From the NCBI GenBank assembly GCA_963734185.1, contig CAVTGA010000002.1, positions 992,001 through 1,056,000 on the forward strand: a stretch of 64,000 nt of DNA, given 5' to 3'. Positions 50,277 to 59,325 of this stretch are shown piece by piece. The position numbers and the translations under genes were made by a program. How positions within the stretch are numbered: position 1 is the first letter of the stretch; every line of letters begins with the position of its first letter. The notes below the pieces were generated by a model. The model had not been told where the DNA came from, did not search any database, and saw only the letters and a list, made by a program, of their open reading frames with translations. Source of the stretch: PALSA-894 sp963734185 (GTDB taxonomy: Bacteria > Pseudomonadota > Alphaproteobacteria > Rhizobiales > Xanthobacteraceae).

Positions 50277-51488
50277 ATGAACGTCATGGAACGCGACGGC
50301 CGCCGGCAACCGCGCAGCCTCCCCGGCGCCACGGTGCTACAGATCGTTCCGGCGCTCAACGAGAACCCGGCGACACGCGCGGCGGTCGATGTCGCGATCG
50401 CACTGCTGCGCTCGGGCGTGCGGGTGTTGGTGGCCGGCCAGGACGGCCCGCTCATCAATGAGGTGCAGGGCCTGGGTGGCGAATGGCATCGGCTCGCCAG
50501 TGAGACCGCGAATCCGCTGACCTTGAGCCGCAACGCGCGCGCGATATCCGACCTCGTCACGAGCGAGCGGGTCGATCTCGTCCATGCGCTCGGGGTCGGC
50601 GCCTCGCGCAGCGCCGCCAACCTGAAGAAGCGCGGCGGCTTCTGGCTCGTCCACAGCTATGCGATGGCGGATCTCGAGCGCGACCGCCGCGACAAGTCCT
50701 ATTCGCGCGCGCTTGGTTCCGGCGACCGCGTCATCGCGCCTTCAGCCTACGTGGCCGAGCGGATCGGCGCGGTCCATCAGGTCCCGGACAGCGGGCTCGT
50801 GATCATTCCGCGCCGTATCGATGCGGCGCGCTTCGATCCGCCCGCCATCAGCCCCGAGCGCGCCGCCGTGCTGCGGCGGAGCTGGAAGATCAATCGTGGC
50901 GAGCGTGTCATCCTGGTGCCGGGCGAGCTTAAGCCGGCGCACGGCCAACTCAACCTGGTCGAAACCGCGCGCGTGCTGGTCAACGGCGGCATGCGCGGCG
51001 TCGTGTTCGTGCTGGCTGGCGACAACCGTCGACATCCCGACTATACGCGCTCGATCGCCGAGCAGGCCAAGGCCCACGGGGTCGCGGGCATCGTGCGCCA
51101 GATCGGACCGTGCTCCGACATGGCGGGCGCCTATATGGCGGCGGATTTCGTCTGTGTGCCGCGCATCACGCCACCGGCCTTCGCGCTGGTGGCGGCAGAA
51201 GCGATGGCGATGGGGCGCCCCGTCATCGCGACCGACCTAGGCGCGACACCCGAGATCGTCCTGTCGCCGCCGCACGTGCTGGAATCGGCGCGCACCGGTT
51301 GGCTCGCCGAACCGGACGATCCGTTCGCACTCGCGCGCGCGATCGCGGCGGCGCTTGCGGTGAACGCCTCGCTCTATCATGCGATCGGCGTACGCGCGCA
51401 CATGATCGCGAATCAGCTGTTCACGCCGGCGCGCGTCGCGGCCGCGACCCTCAACGTCTATGCGACGTTGCTCGAGGGCCACGGGTGA
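50277..51488 (+). CDS. Glycosyltransferase family 4 protein
   Basis: A protein of about 403 residues with a GT-B fold. The N-domain has VLQIVPALNENPATRAAVDV, then VRVLVAGQDGPLINEVQGLG; the C-domain has ERVILVPGELKPAHGQLNLV and the nucleotide-sugar motif FALVAAEAMAMGRPVIATDL (EX7E-like). It transfers a sugar from a nucleotide donor, probably to a lipid or polysaccharide precursor. It starts at ATG 50277 or 50286. It precedes a second, frameshifted GT4 gene of the same type. Confidence 0.88.
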   Translation: MNVMERDGRRQPRSLPGATVLQIVPALNENPATRAAVDVAIALLRSGVRVLVAGQDGPLINEVQGLGGEWHRLASETANPLTLSRNARAISDLVTSERVDLVHALGVGASRSAANLKKRGGFWLVHSYAMADLERDRRDKSYSRALGSGDRVIAPSAYVAERIGAVHQVPDSGLVIIPRRIDAARFDPPAISPERAAVLRRSWKINRGERVILVPGELKPAHGQLNLVETARVLVNGGMRGVVFVLAGDNRRHPDYTRSIAEQAKAHGVAGIVRQIGPCSDMAGAYMAADFVCVPRITPPAFALVAAEAMAMGRPVIATDLGATPEIVLSPPHVLESARTGWLAEPDDPFALARAIAAALAVNASLYHAIGVRAHMIANQLFTPARVAAATLNVYATLLEGHG

Positions 51489-51583
51489 TTGCGCCGGTCC
51501 GCGATCCGGATTATCACGGCGCGGGGACAGCGGGGTCGGGCGGTCGGGGTGGCCGCACGCGGCCCGAAAGAAAGGCTGGCTGA

Positions 51584-52857
51584 GTGAAGCAATCCAGCGC
51601 GGCACGCCTGCCGCCCACCCCTGTCGACGACCTAGCCGACCGATCGGTATCTGACGACCACCCGCCGGGCGAGGTCGTGCATTTTTCGCGGCCGCTCACC
51701 GTCCTGGTCGTCGCTCCGACCTTGCATGCAGGCGCCGCCGACGCGGGCGCGATCGACCTTGTGCGCATGCTGACGCGGGCGGTCATCGGCCGATCCTGGT
51801 CTCGCGCGGCGGGCGGCTCGAGGGCGAGGCCGCGGCCGCCGGCGCCGAGTTCATCCGGCTCGATGTCGCCACGCAGAATCCGCTGGTGATGGCGCGCAAC
51901 GCCGTGGCGCTCACGCGCCTGGCGCGTGCACGGCGCTGCGACGTGGCGCATGCGCACGGTCGCGCGGCGGCATGGAGCACGTATCTGGCGGCGCGCATGG
52001 CCGGGGTGCCGTTCCTCACCACCTGGTACAAGGGCTTCCGCCAGCAGAACGCGCTCAAGCGGCTCTACAACGGCGTGATGGCGCGCGGGGTGCGCGTGAT
52101 CGCGGTGAGCGATCAGATCGCCGAATTGATCGCCGAACGGCACGGCACGCCGATGGAACGTATCGCCGTCATCCCTACCGGAATCGACCTCACGCGCTTC
52201 GATCCGGCAACCGTCTCACTCGAGCGCATCGAATCCATGCGGCGCAGTTGGGGCATCGGCGCCTCGACCCGCGTGATCCTCGTCGTCGGCCGCATGTTGC
52301 GGCGCAAGGGGCACCACGTGGTGGTCAAGGCGGTACACCGCCTGAAGGAGCGCGGCCTCAAGGATGTGGTCTGCGTGATCGCCGGCGAGGACCAGGGTCG
52401 CACCCGCTACAGCGGAGAATTGTGGGATTTGGTGGCTTCGACCGGCACCGCCGACGTGATGCGCTTATCCGGCGCGGTCGAGGACATGCCGGCCGCCTAT
52501 GCGGCGGCGACCGTGGTGGTGGCGGCAGCGGTCCAGCCGGAGGGGCTGCAACGGGCCGTCTTGGAGGCCCAAGCCATGGCGCGGCCGGTCGTCGCGTCGG
52601 ATCTGGCCGCTGGGCCCGAGGCGGTGCTGGCGCCGCCCGGGGTCGCGGAGGAGCGCATGACCGGCCTGCGCGTGGCCGCGGACGACGAGGCGGCGCTCGC
52701 GACCGGCTTGATCCGACTGTTTTCGCTCACCGACGCCGCACGCGCCGCCATCGGCGCGCGCGGACGCGCCTGGGTCGGCGACCATTTCAGTGCGCCCGGC
52801 GTTGCGCGCGAGACTCTGGCCCTCTACGCCGAGATCGCCCGACGGCGTCCCCGATGA
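51584..52857 (+). pseudogene. Second glycosyltransferase family 4 gene, frameshifted
   Basis: From GTG 51584 the frame reads MKQSSAARLPPTPVDDLADR and a GT-B start (LTVLVVAPTLHAGAADAGAI, then RMLTRA), then goes out of register near 51781. Another frame supplies PILVSRGGRLEGEAAAAGAE and continues from NPLVMARNAVALTRLARARR to the stop at 52857. One missing G near GCGGGCGGTCATCG restores a 424-residue protein. The C-domain has VPFLTTWYKGFRQQNAL, VILVVGRMLRRKGHHVVV and EGLQRAVLEAQAMARPVVAS. The downstream part alone, starting at ATG 51886 or 51889, may be made. The gap to the upstream glycosyltransferase is 95 nt. Confidence 0.8.
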
Positions 52858-53013
52858 GGCCGCATGGTGCACTCGCGACGCCGACGGCGTTGACTTATGG
52901 ACGTTTTGTCCCGATCCTCTCAGCCTCCGTTGCGCGTTGCGCCGGACTTCCCGATTCGGGCAGGCCGCACATTGCGCCCGGAGCCATCGCAACAGCCGAA
53001 GGAGACCTGAGCC

Positions 53014-53553
53014 ATTCGTCGTCCCAATAGAGCTCCGCCGCCCGTCCAAAAGGACGGTCCGCGCATCAACGAGGAGATCCGCGTCCGCGAAGTCCATCTG
53101 ATCGACAAGGACGGCCACAACAAAGGCACCGTCCCGATTGCGGATGCCCTGCAGGCCGCGCAGGAAGCCGGCCTCGACCTGGTCGAGATTTCACCCAACG
53201 CGACGCCGCCCGTCGTCAAGATCCTCGACTACGGCAAGTACAAATATCAGGAACAGAAGAAAGCCGCCGAGGCGCGCAAGAAGCAGAAGATCGTCGAGGT
53301 CAAGGAACTGAAGTTCCGGCCGATGATCGACGATCACGATTACGACGTGAAGCTGCGCTCGATGAAGCGCTTCTTCGAAGAGGGCGACAAGGTCAAGGTC
53401 ACCTTGCGCTTCCGCGGCCGCGAGATGGCGCACCAGGAGCTCGGCACCATACTGCTCAACCGCGTCAAGGACGACACGTCCAAGATCGCCAAAGTCGAGC
53501 AGGAGCCGCGCTTCGAAGGCCGCCAAGTGGTGATGGTGCTGGCGCCGCGGTAA
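53014..53553 (+). CDS. infC: Translation initiation factor IF-3 (AUU start)
   Basis: A 179-residue IF-3. It begins at ATT 53014 (MRRPNRAPPPVQKDGPRINE), 9 nt after AAGGAG at 52999-53004, continuing IRVREVHLIDKDGHNKGTVP, then LDLVEISPNATPPVVKILDY and the C-domain KELKFRPMIDDHDYDVKLRS...FRGREMAHQELG. AUU starts on infC are known for E. coli, where IF-3 represses its own rare-start mRNA. The open frame from the first ATG would begin only at 53323, so automated calls miss the N-domain. The 155 nt upstream presumably hold its promoter. Confidence 0.95.
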   Translation: MRRPNRAPPPVQKDGPRINEEIRVREVHLIDKDGHNKGTVPIADALQAAQEAGLDLVEISPNATPPVVKILDYGKYKYQEQKKAAEARKKQKIVEVKELKFRPMIDDHDYDVKLRSMKRFFEEGDKVKVTLRFRGREMAHQELGTILLNRVKDDTSKIAKVEQEPRFEGRQVVMVLAPR

Positions 53554-53567
53554 GCGCCGGCCTCGCC

Positions 53568-55178
53568 TTACGGCTGCGCCGGGCTGGCGAGCGGCAGCAC
53601 CGCGGGCTGGGCGACCTCGGCGCCGACCGGCAGCGCCTCGACATGCGCCCGCCGCTTCGGCGGCGGCGCCACGCTATCCTGGTCGAGCACCGGCCGGCGC
53701 TCGTCATCGTCGAGCAAGTCGGCGTAGCGGCCAAGCCCGAACCGATACTCGGTGCGGTAGAACGCCGGCAGGCGCCGATGCGTGCCCTCGTGGAAGCCGC
53801 GCAATTCGGCGTCGGTCTCGAGCCGGTGCAAGATCTGCCGGTACTGCTCGATCTCGGCGCGCACCGAATTGGCGCGCGCGACGTCGACCAGCTTCTCGGT
53901 CTTGGTGCGGCGCGAGGCCATGCGCCGCGCCAGAATCTCGCGCGACGAGCAATGCTCGAACAGCTCGATCAGCCGGCGATAATAGCTGCACGGATCGTAG
54001 TGGCGGATCTTGGTGACGCTGTAGGGCGCGTAATAGAAGCGGAACGGCATCGCCTCGAGGATGCGGTCGCTCTTCCTCAGCTCGTCGAACAGCGGCGTGC
54101 CGCCGAACGGCACCGGGATATTCAGCGTCGGCCACACGAACGGCGCGCGATCCATGAACTCCTTCAGCAGGTCGATCGGCGCGTCGCCGCAATCGGTGTC
54201 GAGGCCGAAGATGAAGTTGGCCTGCAGGCTCGACACATGCTCGTGCAGCTCGGTGAACTGGTTGACGACGCTTTCGACCTTCTTCATCCCGCGCATCGCG
54301 GCGCCGTTCGACTTGTTGGAGAAGTCGTCCCACGACTCGATGCCCGGAGCCACGAACACGCAGTTGGTCTCGGCGAGCCGTGCCATGCGCGAGGGCTTGA
54401 GCACGCTCAGGCTGCTCTCCATCAGGTAGGGCAGCCGCGCGCCGGGCGCCTGGGTCTCGAGCGCGGCGAGCGTCTCGTCGAACTTGATGGCGAAGTTCGG
54501 ATCGTGGAACGCGACCAGCGCACGCGGAAAGCGTTGCCCGATGAAGCGCAGGTCCTCGACCAGCCGGTCGGCCGGCATGAGGCGGTATTCGCTCTTCCAG
54601 TCGATGCAGAAGCTGCAGGTGTAGGGGCAGCCGAGGCTCGACAGCAGCGCGATCGTGGTGGTGGGGCTGCGGGCGCGCCCGAAGAACAGCGACGAGCGGA
54701 TGATTTCCGGCAGCCGCTCCTCGACCAGCGGCAACTCCCGCGGCGGCTGCTTGCTCGACACGATCGAGCCGGGGGCGTGCTCGCGCCTGAGCAGGGACAT
54801 GACCAGGTCGCGATCGCATTCGCCGACCACATAGTCGAAGAAGCGGATGGCGTCGCGCGGGAACGACTTGGCGTGCGGACCGCCCAGCACCGTGATGATG
54901 CCGTGGCGGCGCAGGATCTTCGCCAGCGCATAGGCGATCGGGCTGACCTGCGTGTAGCAGGACAGGAACACCATGTCGGCATCGAGCGGGATGCGGCGCA
55001 GCGGGTCGCCGACGCCATAATAGGTATCGTAATGCACGTCGTGCCCGGCTTGACGGCACCAGACCGAAACCGCCTGCGGCATCACGCTCGCGTACTGCTT
55101 GGTCAGCACCAGGTGGTAGAACAGATGCGACAGCCGCTTTTCCGGCGGGGCCAGGATATCAAGGACTGCGACGCGCAT
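53568..55178 (-). CDS. B12-binding radical SAM protein
   Basis: A 536-residue class B radical SAM enzyme. The N-terminal cobalamin-binding domain (about 1-145) has MRVAVLDILAPPEKRLSHLF and GGPHAKSFPRDAIRFFDYVV; the radical SAM core has the cluster motif CPYTCSFC. Members methylate or rearrange unactivated carbons, for example in hopanoid, bacteriochlorophyll or antibiotic pathways; nothing nearby identifies the substrate. The C-terminal 80 residues are extra and charged. It converges on infC with 14 nt between stops. Confidence 0.9.
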   Translation of the reverse strand: MRVAVLDILAPPEKRLSHLFYHLVLTKQYASVMPQAVSVWCRQAGHDVHYDTYYGVGDPLRRIPLDADMVFLSCYTQVSPIAYALAKILRRHGIITVLGGPHAKSFPRDAIRFFDYVVGECDRDLVMSLLRREHAPGSIVSSKQPPRELPLVEERLPEIIRSSLFFGRARSPTTTIALLSSLGCPYTCSFCIDWKSEYRLMPADRLVEDLRFIGQRFPRALVAFHDPNFAIKFDETLAALETQAPGARLPYLMESSLSVLKPSRMARLAETNCVFVAPGIESWDDFSNKSNGAAMRGMKKVESVVNQFTELHEHVSSLQANFIFGLDTDCGDAPIDLLKEFMDRAPFVWPTLNIPVPFGGTPLFDELRKSDRILEAMPFRFYYAPYSVTKIRHYDPCSYYRRLIELFEHCSSREILARRMASRRTKTEKLVDVARANSVRAEIEQYRQILHRLETDAELRGFHEGTHRRLPAFYRTEYRFGLGRYADLLDDDERRPVLDQDSVAPPPKRRAHVEALPVGAEVAQPAVLPLASPAQP

Positions 55179-55480
55179 GGATCACCACAGGCTATTTTCG
55201 CGGATCATACACTGAATTGCCGCTGCTTGTCGGGGCCGCTTGCACAGTCCCACCTTAAGATACCGTCGATCGCCGCGCAGGATCCGTTTGCCGCGACAGC
55301 ACTCCGATGGTGTGGCGATTTCCGTTCCAGCGGCTTGAGCATCTCCGCGCGCCGCACGGCGACGATCAAGGCAGCATGATACGCGGGAGCGCCGCGCCTT
55401 AACTAGTGGTTGCCGATAGGACTCCCCGCAATCATCCTACTGGAAAAGCCCGCGCGCGGCAAGGCGCAACCCAGATCGTT
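55179..55480. other. Intergenic region without recognisable features
   Basis: The 302 nt between the radical SAM gene start and the end of the enolase-superfamily gene show no convincing ORF, tRNA or strong inverted repeat. It probably carries the promoter of the radical SAM gene. Base composition is slightly lower in GC than the flanking genes. Confidence 0.6.
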
Positions 55481-56689
55481 TCAACCAGGCTTGCGGCCAT
55501 AGTCGAGCAGGCCGGCTTGCGGCTTCGGCGGATGTGCGCGCAATGCGTCCTCATTCGGCTCGGTGCCCCAGCCGGGCGCGTCGTCGGAGATGACAAGCTC
55601 GCCGTTCTCGATCCGCGGGACCGCAGTGAACAGCTCGTCGTCCCAGGCGAGGCGGTCGATGTCGATCTCCATGATGCGGAGATTGGGCACGGCGGCGGCA
55701 AAATGCGCGTTCATCATGGTGGAGAGGTGGCCGTAAAAATTATGCGGCGCGACATTGACCTCGTGCGCCTCGGCGCTGGCCGCAATCTTCATCGACTGCC
55801 ACACGCCGTTCCACGGCGTGTCGACGATCGCCACATCCATCGCCTGTTCGCGCAAGTAGGGGATGAACTCGCGCAGCCCCAGCAGCGTCTCGCACGACGC
55901 GATCGGATGCGGGCTCTGCCGGCGGATGTAGCCCAGCGCCTCCGGGCTGTAACAGTCGATCTCGACCCAGAACATCTCGATATCGGCGATGGCGCGCAGG
56001 ATCTTCAGATAGCCCTCGGTCTTGGCGTTGAAGTTGAGGTCGAGCAGCAGCCCGACGTCCGGTCCGGCGCCGTCGCGCAACGCTTCGAGGTGCATGCGCA
56101 GGCTTCGCAGCACGGCCGTGTCGACGTTCAGTTCCGGATAATAGGGCGAGCCGAAGCCCGGGCGGTAGCCGCGCGGCTTACCGTCCTGATAGATGAAGAT
56201 GTTGGTTTTGCAGGCCGCAAAGCCCTGTTGGCACACCTCGCGGCCGATCGCCTTGACGCCGTCGAGATCGGTGATGGCCGGCTGGTACCAGGTCGGGTGA
56301 TTGATGCGCCAGGTGGCGCAATGCGACCAGTAGAGCGGAATGCGCTCGCGCAGCTTGCCGCCGAGCAACGCGTAACAGGGCACGCCGAGCAGCTTCGCCT
56401 TGGCGTCGAGCAGAGCGTTCTCGATCGCACCGATCGCTTGCGCCACCACGCCGCCGGCCGCCGGGCGCGTCGCCGCATAGAGCTCGGCATGGACGCGTTC
56501 GTGATCGCCGACGCGCTGGCCGACGACCTTGGCGGCGAGACGCGCGATCACCGCGCCGATGCCGGGAGACCCGAAGTCCTCGGAATACTCGCTCCAGCCG
56601 ATGACGCCGTCCGACGTGGTCAGCTTGACGAAGTGATAGTTGCGCCAGCCGGCGTCGCAGGCGAGCGTCTCGATGCGGGCGACTTTCAT
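55481..56689 (-). CDS. Enolase-superfamily (mandelate racemase-like) enzyme
   Basis: A 402-residue MR/MLE-family enzyme. The capping domain begins MKVARIETLACDAGWRNYHF; the barrel has GFAACKTNIFIY (KxN rather than KxK), LLLDLNFNAKTEGYLKI (Asp), FWVEIDCYSP (Glu), ASCETLLG (Glu) and NVAPHNFYGHL (His), the metal and acid-base set of dehydratases or racemases acting on sugar acids. Substrate unknown; a second family member is at 24319-25413. It stands alone on the minus strand. Confidence 0.85.
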   Translation of the reverse strand: MKVARIETLACDAGWRNYHFVKLTTSDGVIGWSEYSEDFGSPGIGAVIARLAAKVVGQRVGDHERVHAELYAATRPAAGGVVAQAIGAIENALLDAKAKLLGVPCYALLGGKLRERIPLYWSHCATWRINHPTWYQPAITDLDGVKAIGREVCQQGFAACKTNIFIYQDGKPRGYRPGFGSPYYPELNVDTAVLRSLRMHLEALRDGAGPDVGLLLDLNFNAKTEGYLKILRAIADIEMFWVEIDCYSPEALGYIRRQSPHPIASCETLLGLREFIPYLREQAMDVAIVDTPWNGVWQSMKIAASAEAHEVNVAPHNFYGHLSTMMNAHFAAAVPNLRIMEIDIDRLAWDDELFTAVPRIENGELVISDDAPGWGTEPNEDALRAHPPKPQAGLLDYGRKPG

Positions 56690-56779
56690 GCGCCTCCTCC
56701 GGCAAGCACCGGAGGCATTCTAGGCACGGGAGTTGGGCGGTGGCGATGGCCTAGCCGGCGCCGCGGCGCTCGATCGATA

Positions 56780-57118
56780 TCACCACGGCGTGCCGCACAG
56801 CGCCGTCACGGTCTGGATTGTCCAGGCGTCGAAGTTGGTGTTGCTGGCCATGCTCTTGGGATCGCGCATGCGGATCAGACGGCGGATGCTGCCGGTGAGC
56901 TGGCCCTCCGGCCGGCCGACGTCGCCATTCTCGACGCGCGCGGCAAAGCGGAAGGCGCGGCTGCAGACCTTGGAGGTGGTCAGGATCGGCACGTTCCAGG
57001 CGGCGGCCAGATTGGTGTTGGCGACCCCCGGCGATGGCGCGGAAACCAGCAATGCCGTCGCGGCAAGGGAGATGATCGACTTGACGATCGATTTGGGCAG
57101 GACCGACGGGGACATCAT
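56780..57118 (-). CDS. Small secreted hypothetical protein
   Basis: A 112-residue protein with a clear signal peptide (LPKSIVKSIISLAATALLVS, cleavage probably after GVA or nearby) and a short periplasmic part with two Cys (SKVCSRAFRF and TALCGTPW) that could form a disulfide. The start ATGs at 57118 and 57115 follow AGGAGG closely. No family recognised. It is divergent from the rpmI leader, so promoters of both lie in the 387-nt gap. Confidence 0.55.
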   Translation of the reverse strand: MMSPSVLPKSIVKSIISLAATALLVSAPSPGVANTNLAAAWNVPILTTSKVCSRAFRFAARVENGDVGRPEGQLTGSIRRLIRMRDPKSMASNTNFDAWTIQTVTALCGTPW

Positions 57119-57171
57119 CGCCTCCTACGGCGACTCCCCTCTGCGACGCCTCATGCGGGCCGGTCGCCGGG

Positions 57172-57424
57172 CCGCCGCAATAACCCTGAGGGTGCTGCGG
57201 CGGTTCCGGTCCGGGCGTGCGACCCGCGGAACCCAAGGGTCCCACCGATTCGTCAACGAAACGTTGCACCCGGAATCGCCGCCAAATGCCCCGCGCAACC
57301 GGACTGAACTGGCCGAAATGGCCCTGAAATCCGGTTGTTTTTCTGCGTTTCCTCTGCCATAAACCCGCCCTTCCGTCGCCCGGCCAAAGGGCTGCCGTGG
57401 CGACGGTGCCGTGCCGCAAGGCAC
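57172..57424 (+). promoter_or_regulatory. Structured leader of the rpmI-rplT-pheST operon
   Basis: The 387-nt gap before rpmI holds four inverted repeats on the coding strand: CCGCCGCA/TGCGGCGG (57172-57203, with inner ACCCT/AGGGT), GGTTCCG/CGGAACC (57202-57233, overlapping the first by 2 nt, so partly exclusive), CCGTCGCC/GGCGACGG (57373-57406) and GTGCC-GCAA-GGCAC (57411-57424). Such structures fit L20 autoregulation or attenuation, which are known for this operon in other bacteria. Sequence alone does not prove a mechanism here. Confidence 0.45.
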
Positions 57425-57505
57425 GAAACCGCTCAATTCCGAGCATCATTCGGCGGACAGAGGCCTCGTGGGCCTCGCGGATTCCGGCCGGAACAGGAGA
57501 GCCAA

Positions 57506-57706
57506 ATGCCCAAGATCAAGACCAAGTCCGGCGCCAAGAAGCGCTTCAAGGTGACGGCTACGGGAAAGGTGCTCTATGCCCAGTCCCGCAAACGTCACGG
57601 CATGATCAAGCGGACCAAGAAGCAAATCCGCCAACTGCGCGGCACCAACGTGCTGTTCAAGACCGACGGCGACAACATCAAGAAATACTTCCTGCCCAAC
57701 GGCTGA
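57506..57706 (+). CDS. rpmI: 50S ribosomal protein L35
   Basis: A 66-residue L35, MPKIKTKSGAKKRFKVTATG then HGMIKRTKKQIRQLRG. The ATG at 57506 follows AGGAGA. First gene of the L35-L20-PheRS set, 67 nt before rplT. Longer upstream frames are artefacts. Confidence 0.97.
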   Translation: MPKIKTKSGAKKRFKVTATGKVLYAQSRKRHGMIKRTKKQIRQLRGTNVLFKTDGDNIKKYFLPNG

Positions 57707-57773
57707 TCGCTTGGCCGCCCTCCGGGCGGCGGTCGCAACCACTCGCTCGCAGACTTTCTGAAGGAGATCAGCC

Positions 57774-58139
57774 ATGGCTCGCGTCAAACGCGGCGTCACT
57801 TCGCACGCCAAGCACAAGAAGGTGCTGAAAGCCGCCAAGGGTTACTACGGCCGGCGCAAGAACACGATCCGCATCGCCAAGCAGGCGGTGGAGAAGGCGA
57901 ACCAATACGCCTACCGCGACCGCAAGCGGCGCAAGCGCACCTTCCGCGCGCTGTGGATCCAGCGCATCAACGCGGCGGTGCGGCCGTTCGGGCTGACCTA
58001 CAGTCGATTTATCGACGGCCTCGGCAGGGCCGGGGTCACGGTCGATCGCAAGGTGCTGTCCGACCTCGCCATCCGCGAGCCGGCCGCGTTCCAGGCGATC
58101 GTGGAAAAGGTCAAAGCCGCGTTGCCGGCCGCAGCCTGA
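57774..58139 (+). CDS. rplT: 50S ribosomal protein L20
   Basis: A 121-residue L20, MARVKRGVTSHAKHKKVLKA then ALWIQRINAAVRPFGLTYSR. L20 is an early 23S rRNA-binding assembly protein and in several bacteria represses its own operon by binding the leader. Preceded by an AAGGAGA site. Confidence 0.97.
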   Translation: MARVKRGVTSHAKHKKVLKAAKGYYGRRKNTIRIAKQAVEKANQYAYRDRKRRKRTFRALWIQRINAAVRPFGLTYSRFIDGLGRAGVTVDRKVLSDLAIREPAAFQAIVEKVKAALPAAA

Positions 58140-58169
58140 ACCGACCTCTTGCCTTCCCGAGGCCGACGA

Positions 58170-58188
58170 CCGGAGCGAGGAGCTCCGG
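58170..58188 (+). terminator. Hairpin between rplT and pheS
   Basis: CCGGAGC-GAGGA-GCTCCGG, a perfect 7-bp stem with a 5-nt loop, lies 31 nt after rplT. No T-tract follows, so it is more likely an RNA processing or attenuation element than a full terminator. Confidence 0.4.
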
Positions 58189-58242
58189 CGCGCCCGGCTT
58201 GACGTGAACCTCGCCGGGCCGCCAGAACCACCGGAGGCATTC

Positions 58243-59325
58243 ATGTCCGACATCGAGAAGCTCGAGCAGCAAATCCTTGATCAGATCGCGGCCGCCAACG
58301 ACGAGGCGGCGCTCGAAGCCGTGCGCGTCGCGGCGCTTGGCAAGAGCGGATCGGTGTCGGCGCTGCTCAAGACGCTCGGCGCAATGACAGCGGAAGAACG
58401 CAAAACGCAAGGCCCGCTGATCAACGGCCTGAAGGATCGCGTCACCGCCGCGCTGGCGGCGCGGCGCGAAGCGCGGAAAAGCGCCGCGCTCGAGCAGCGC
58501 CTCAATACCGAGACCGTCGACGTCACCTTGCCGCTGCGCGAGACGGCGGCCGAGGCCGGCCGCGTACATCCGATCAGCCAAGTGATCGACGAGCTCACCA
58601 CGATCTTCGCCGACATGGGCTTTGCGGTCGCCGAAGGACCCGACATCGAGACCGACGACCTCAACTTCACCAAGCTCAACTTCCCCGTGGGCCATCCGGC
58701 GCGCGACATGCAGGACACGTTCTATTTTCACCCGAAGGACGACGGCACGCGCATGCTGCTGCGCACCCACACCTCGCCGGTGCAGATCCGCACCATGCTC
58801 AAGCAGAAGCCGCCGATCCGCGTGATCATTCCCGGGCGCACCTATCGGTCGGACTGGGACCAGACGCACACGCCGATGTTCCATCAGGTCGAAGGCCTGG
58901 TGATCGACAAGACTTCGCATCTCGGCCACATGAAGTGGATCCTGCGCGAGTTCTGCAAGGCGTTCTTCGAGGTCAGCGACGTCGGGATGCGCTTCCGCCC
59001 GTCCTACTTTCCGTTCACCGAGCCCTCGCTCGAAGTCGACATCCAGTGCCGCAAGACCAAGGACGACGTGCGCTTCGGCGAGGGCGAGGACTGGATGGAG
59101 ATCCTCGGCTGCGGCATGGTGCACCCGAACGTGCTGCGCAATTGCGGGCTCGATCCGGACGAGTACCAAGGCTTCGCCTGGGGCATGGGGATCGACCGCA
59201 TCGCGATGCTCAAGTACGGCATCGCGGACCTGCGCCAGTTCTTCGAGGCCGACGTGCGCTGGCTCGCGCATTACGGCTTCCGGCCGCTCGACTTCCCCAC
59301 GCTCGCGGGAGGGCTGAGCCCATGA
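58243..59325 (+). CDS. pheS: Phenylalanyl-tRNA synthetase alpha subunit
   Basis: A 360-residue class II synthetase alpha subunit. The N-terminal coiled coil (about 1-90) contacts the tRNA; the catalytic core has HPISQVIDELTTIFADMGFA, DTFYFHP, RTHTSPVQIRTM (motif 2-like) and the C-terminal GFAWGMGIDRIAMLKYGI (motif 3). ATG 58243 follows GGAGG. Its stop overlaps the ASCH gene as ATGA. Confidence 0.97.
   Translation: MSDIEKLEQQILDQIAAANDEAALEAVRVAALGKSGSVSALLKTLGAMTAEERKTQGPLINGLKDRVTAALAARREARKSAALEQRLNTETVDVTLPLRETAAEAGRVHPISQVIDELTTIFADMGFAVAEGPDIETDDLNFTKLNFPVGHPARDMQDTFYFHPKDDGTRMLLRTHTSPVQIRTMLKQKPPIRVIIPGRTYRSDWDQTHTPMFHQVEGLVIDKTSHLGHMKWILREFCKAFFEVSDVGMRFRPSYFPFTEPSLEVDIQCRKTKDDVRFGEGEDWMEILGCGMVHPNVLRNCGLDPDEYQGFAWGMGIDRIAMLKYGIADLRQFFEADVRWLAHYGFRPLDFPTLAGGLSP

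Noticed and set aside
57318..57362. Phe-containing leader peptide (MALKSGCFSAFPLP) before rpmI
   Set aside because: Only two Phe codons, no clear Shine-Dalgarno, and no following terminator/anti-terminator pair could be resolved.
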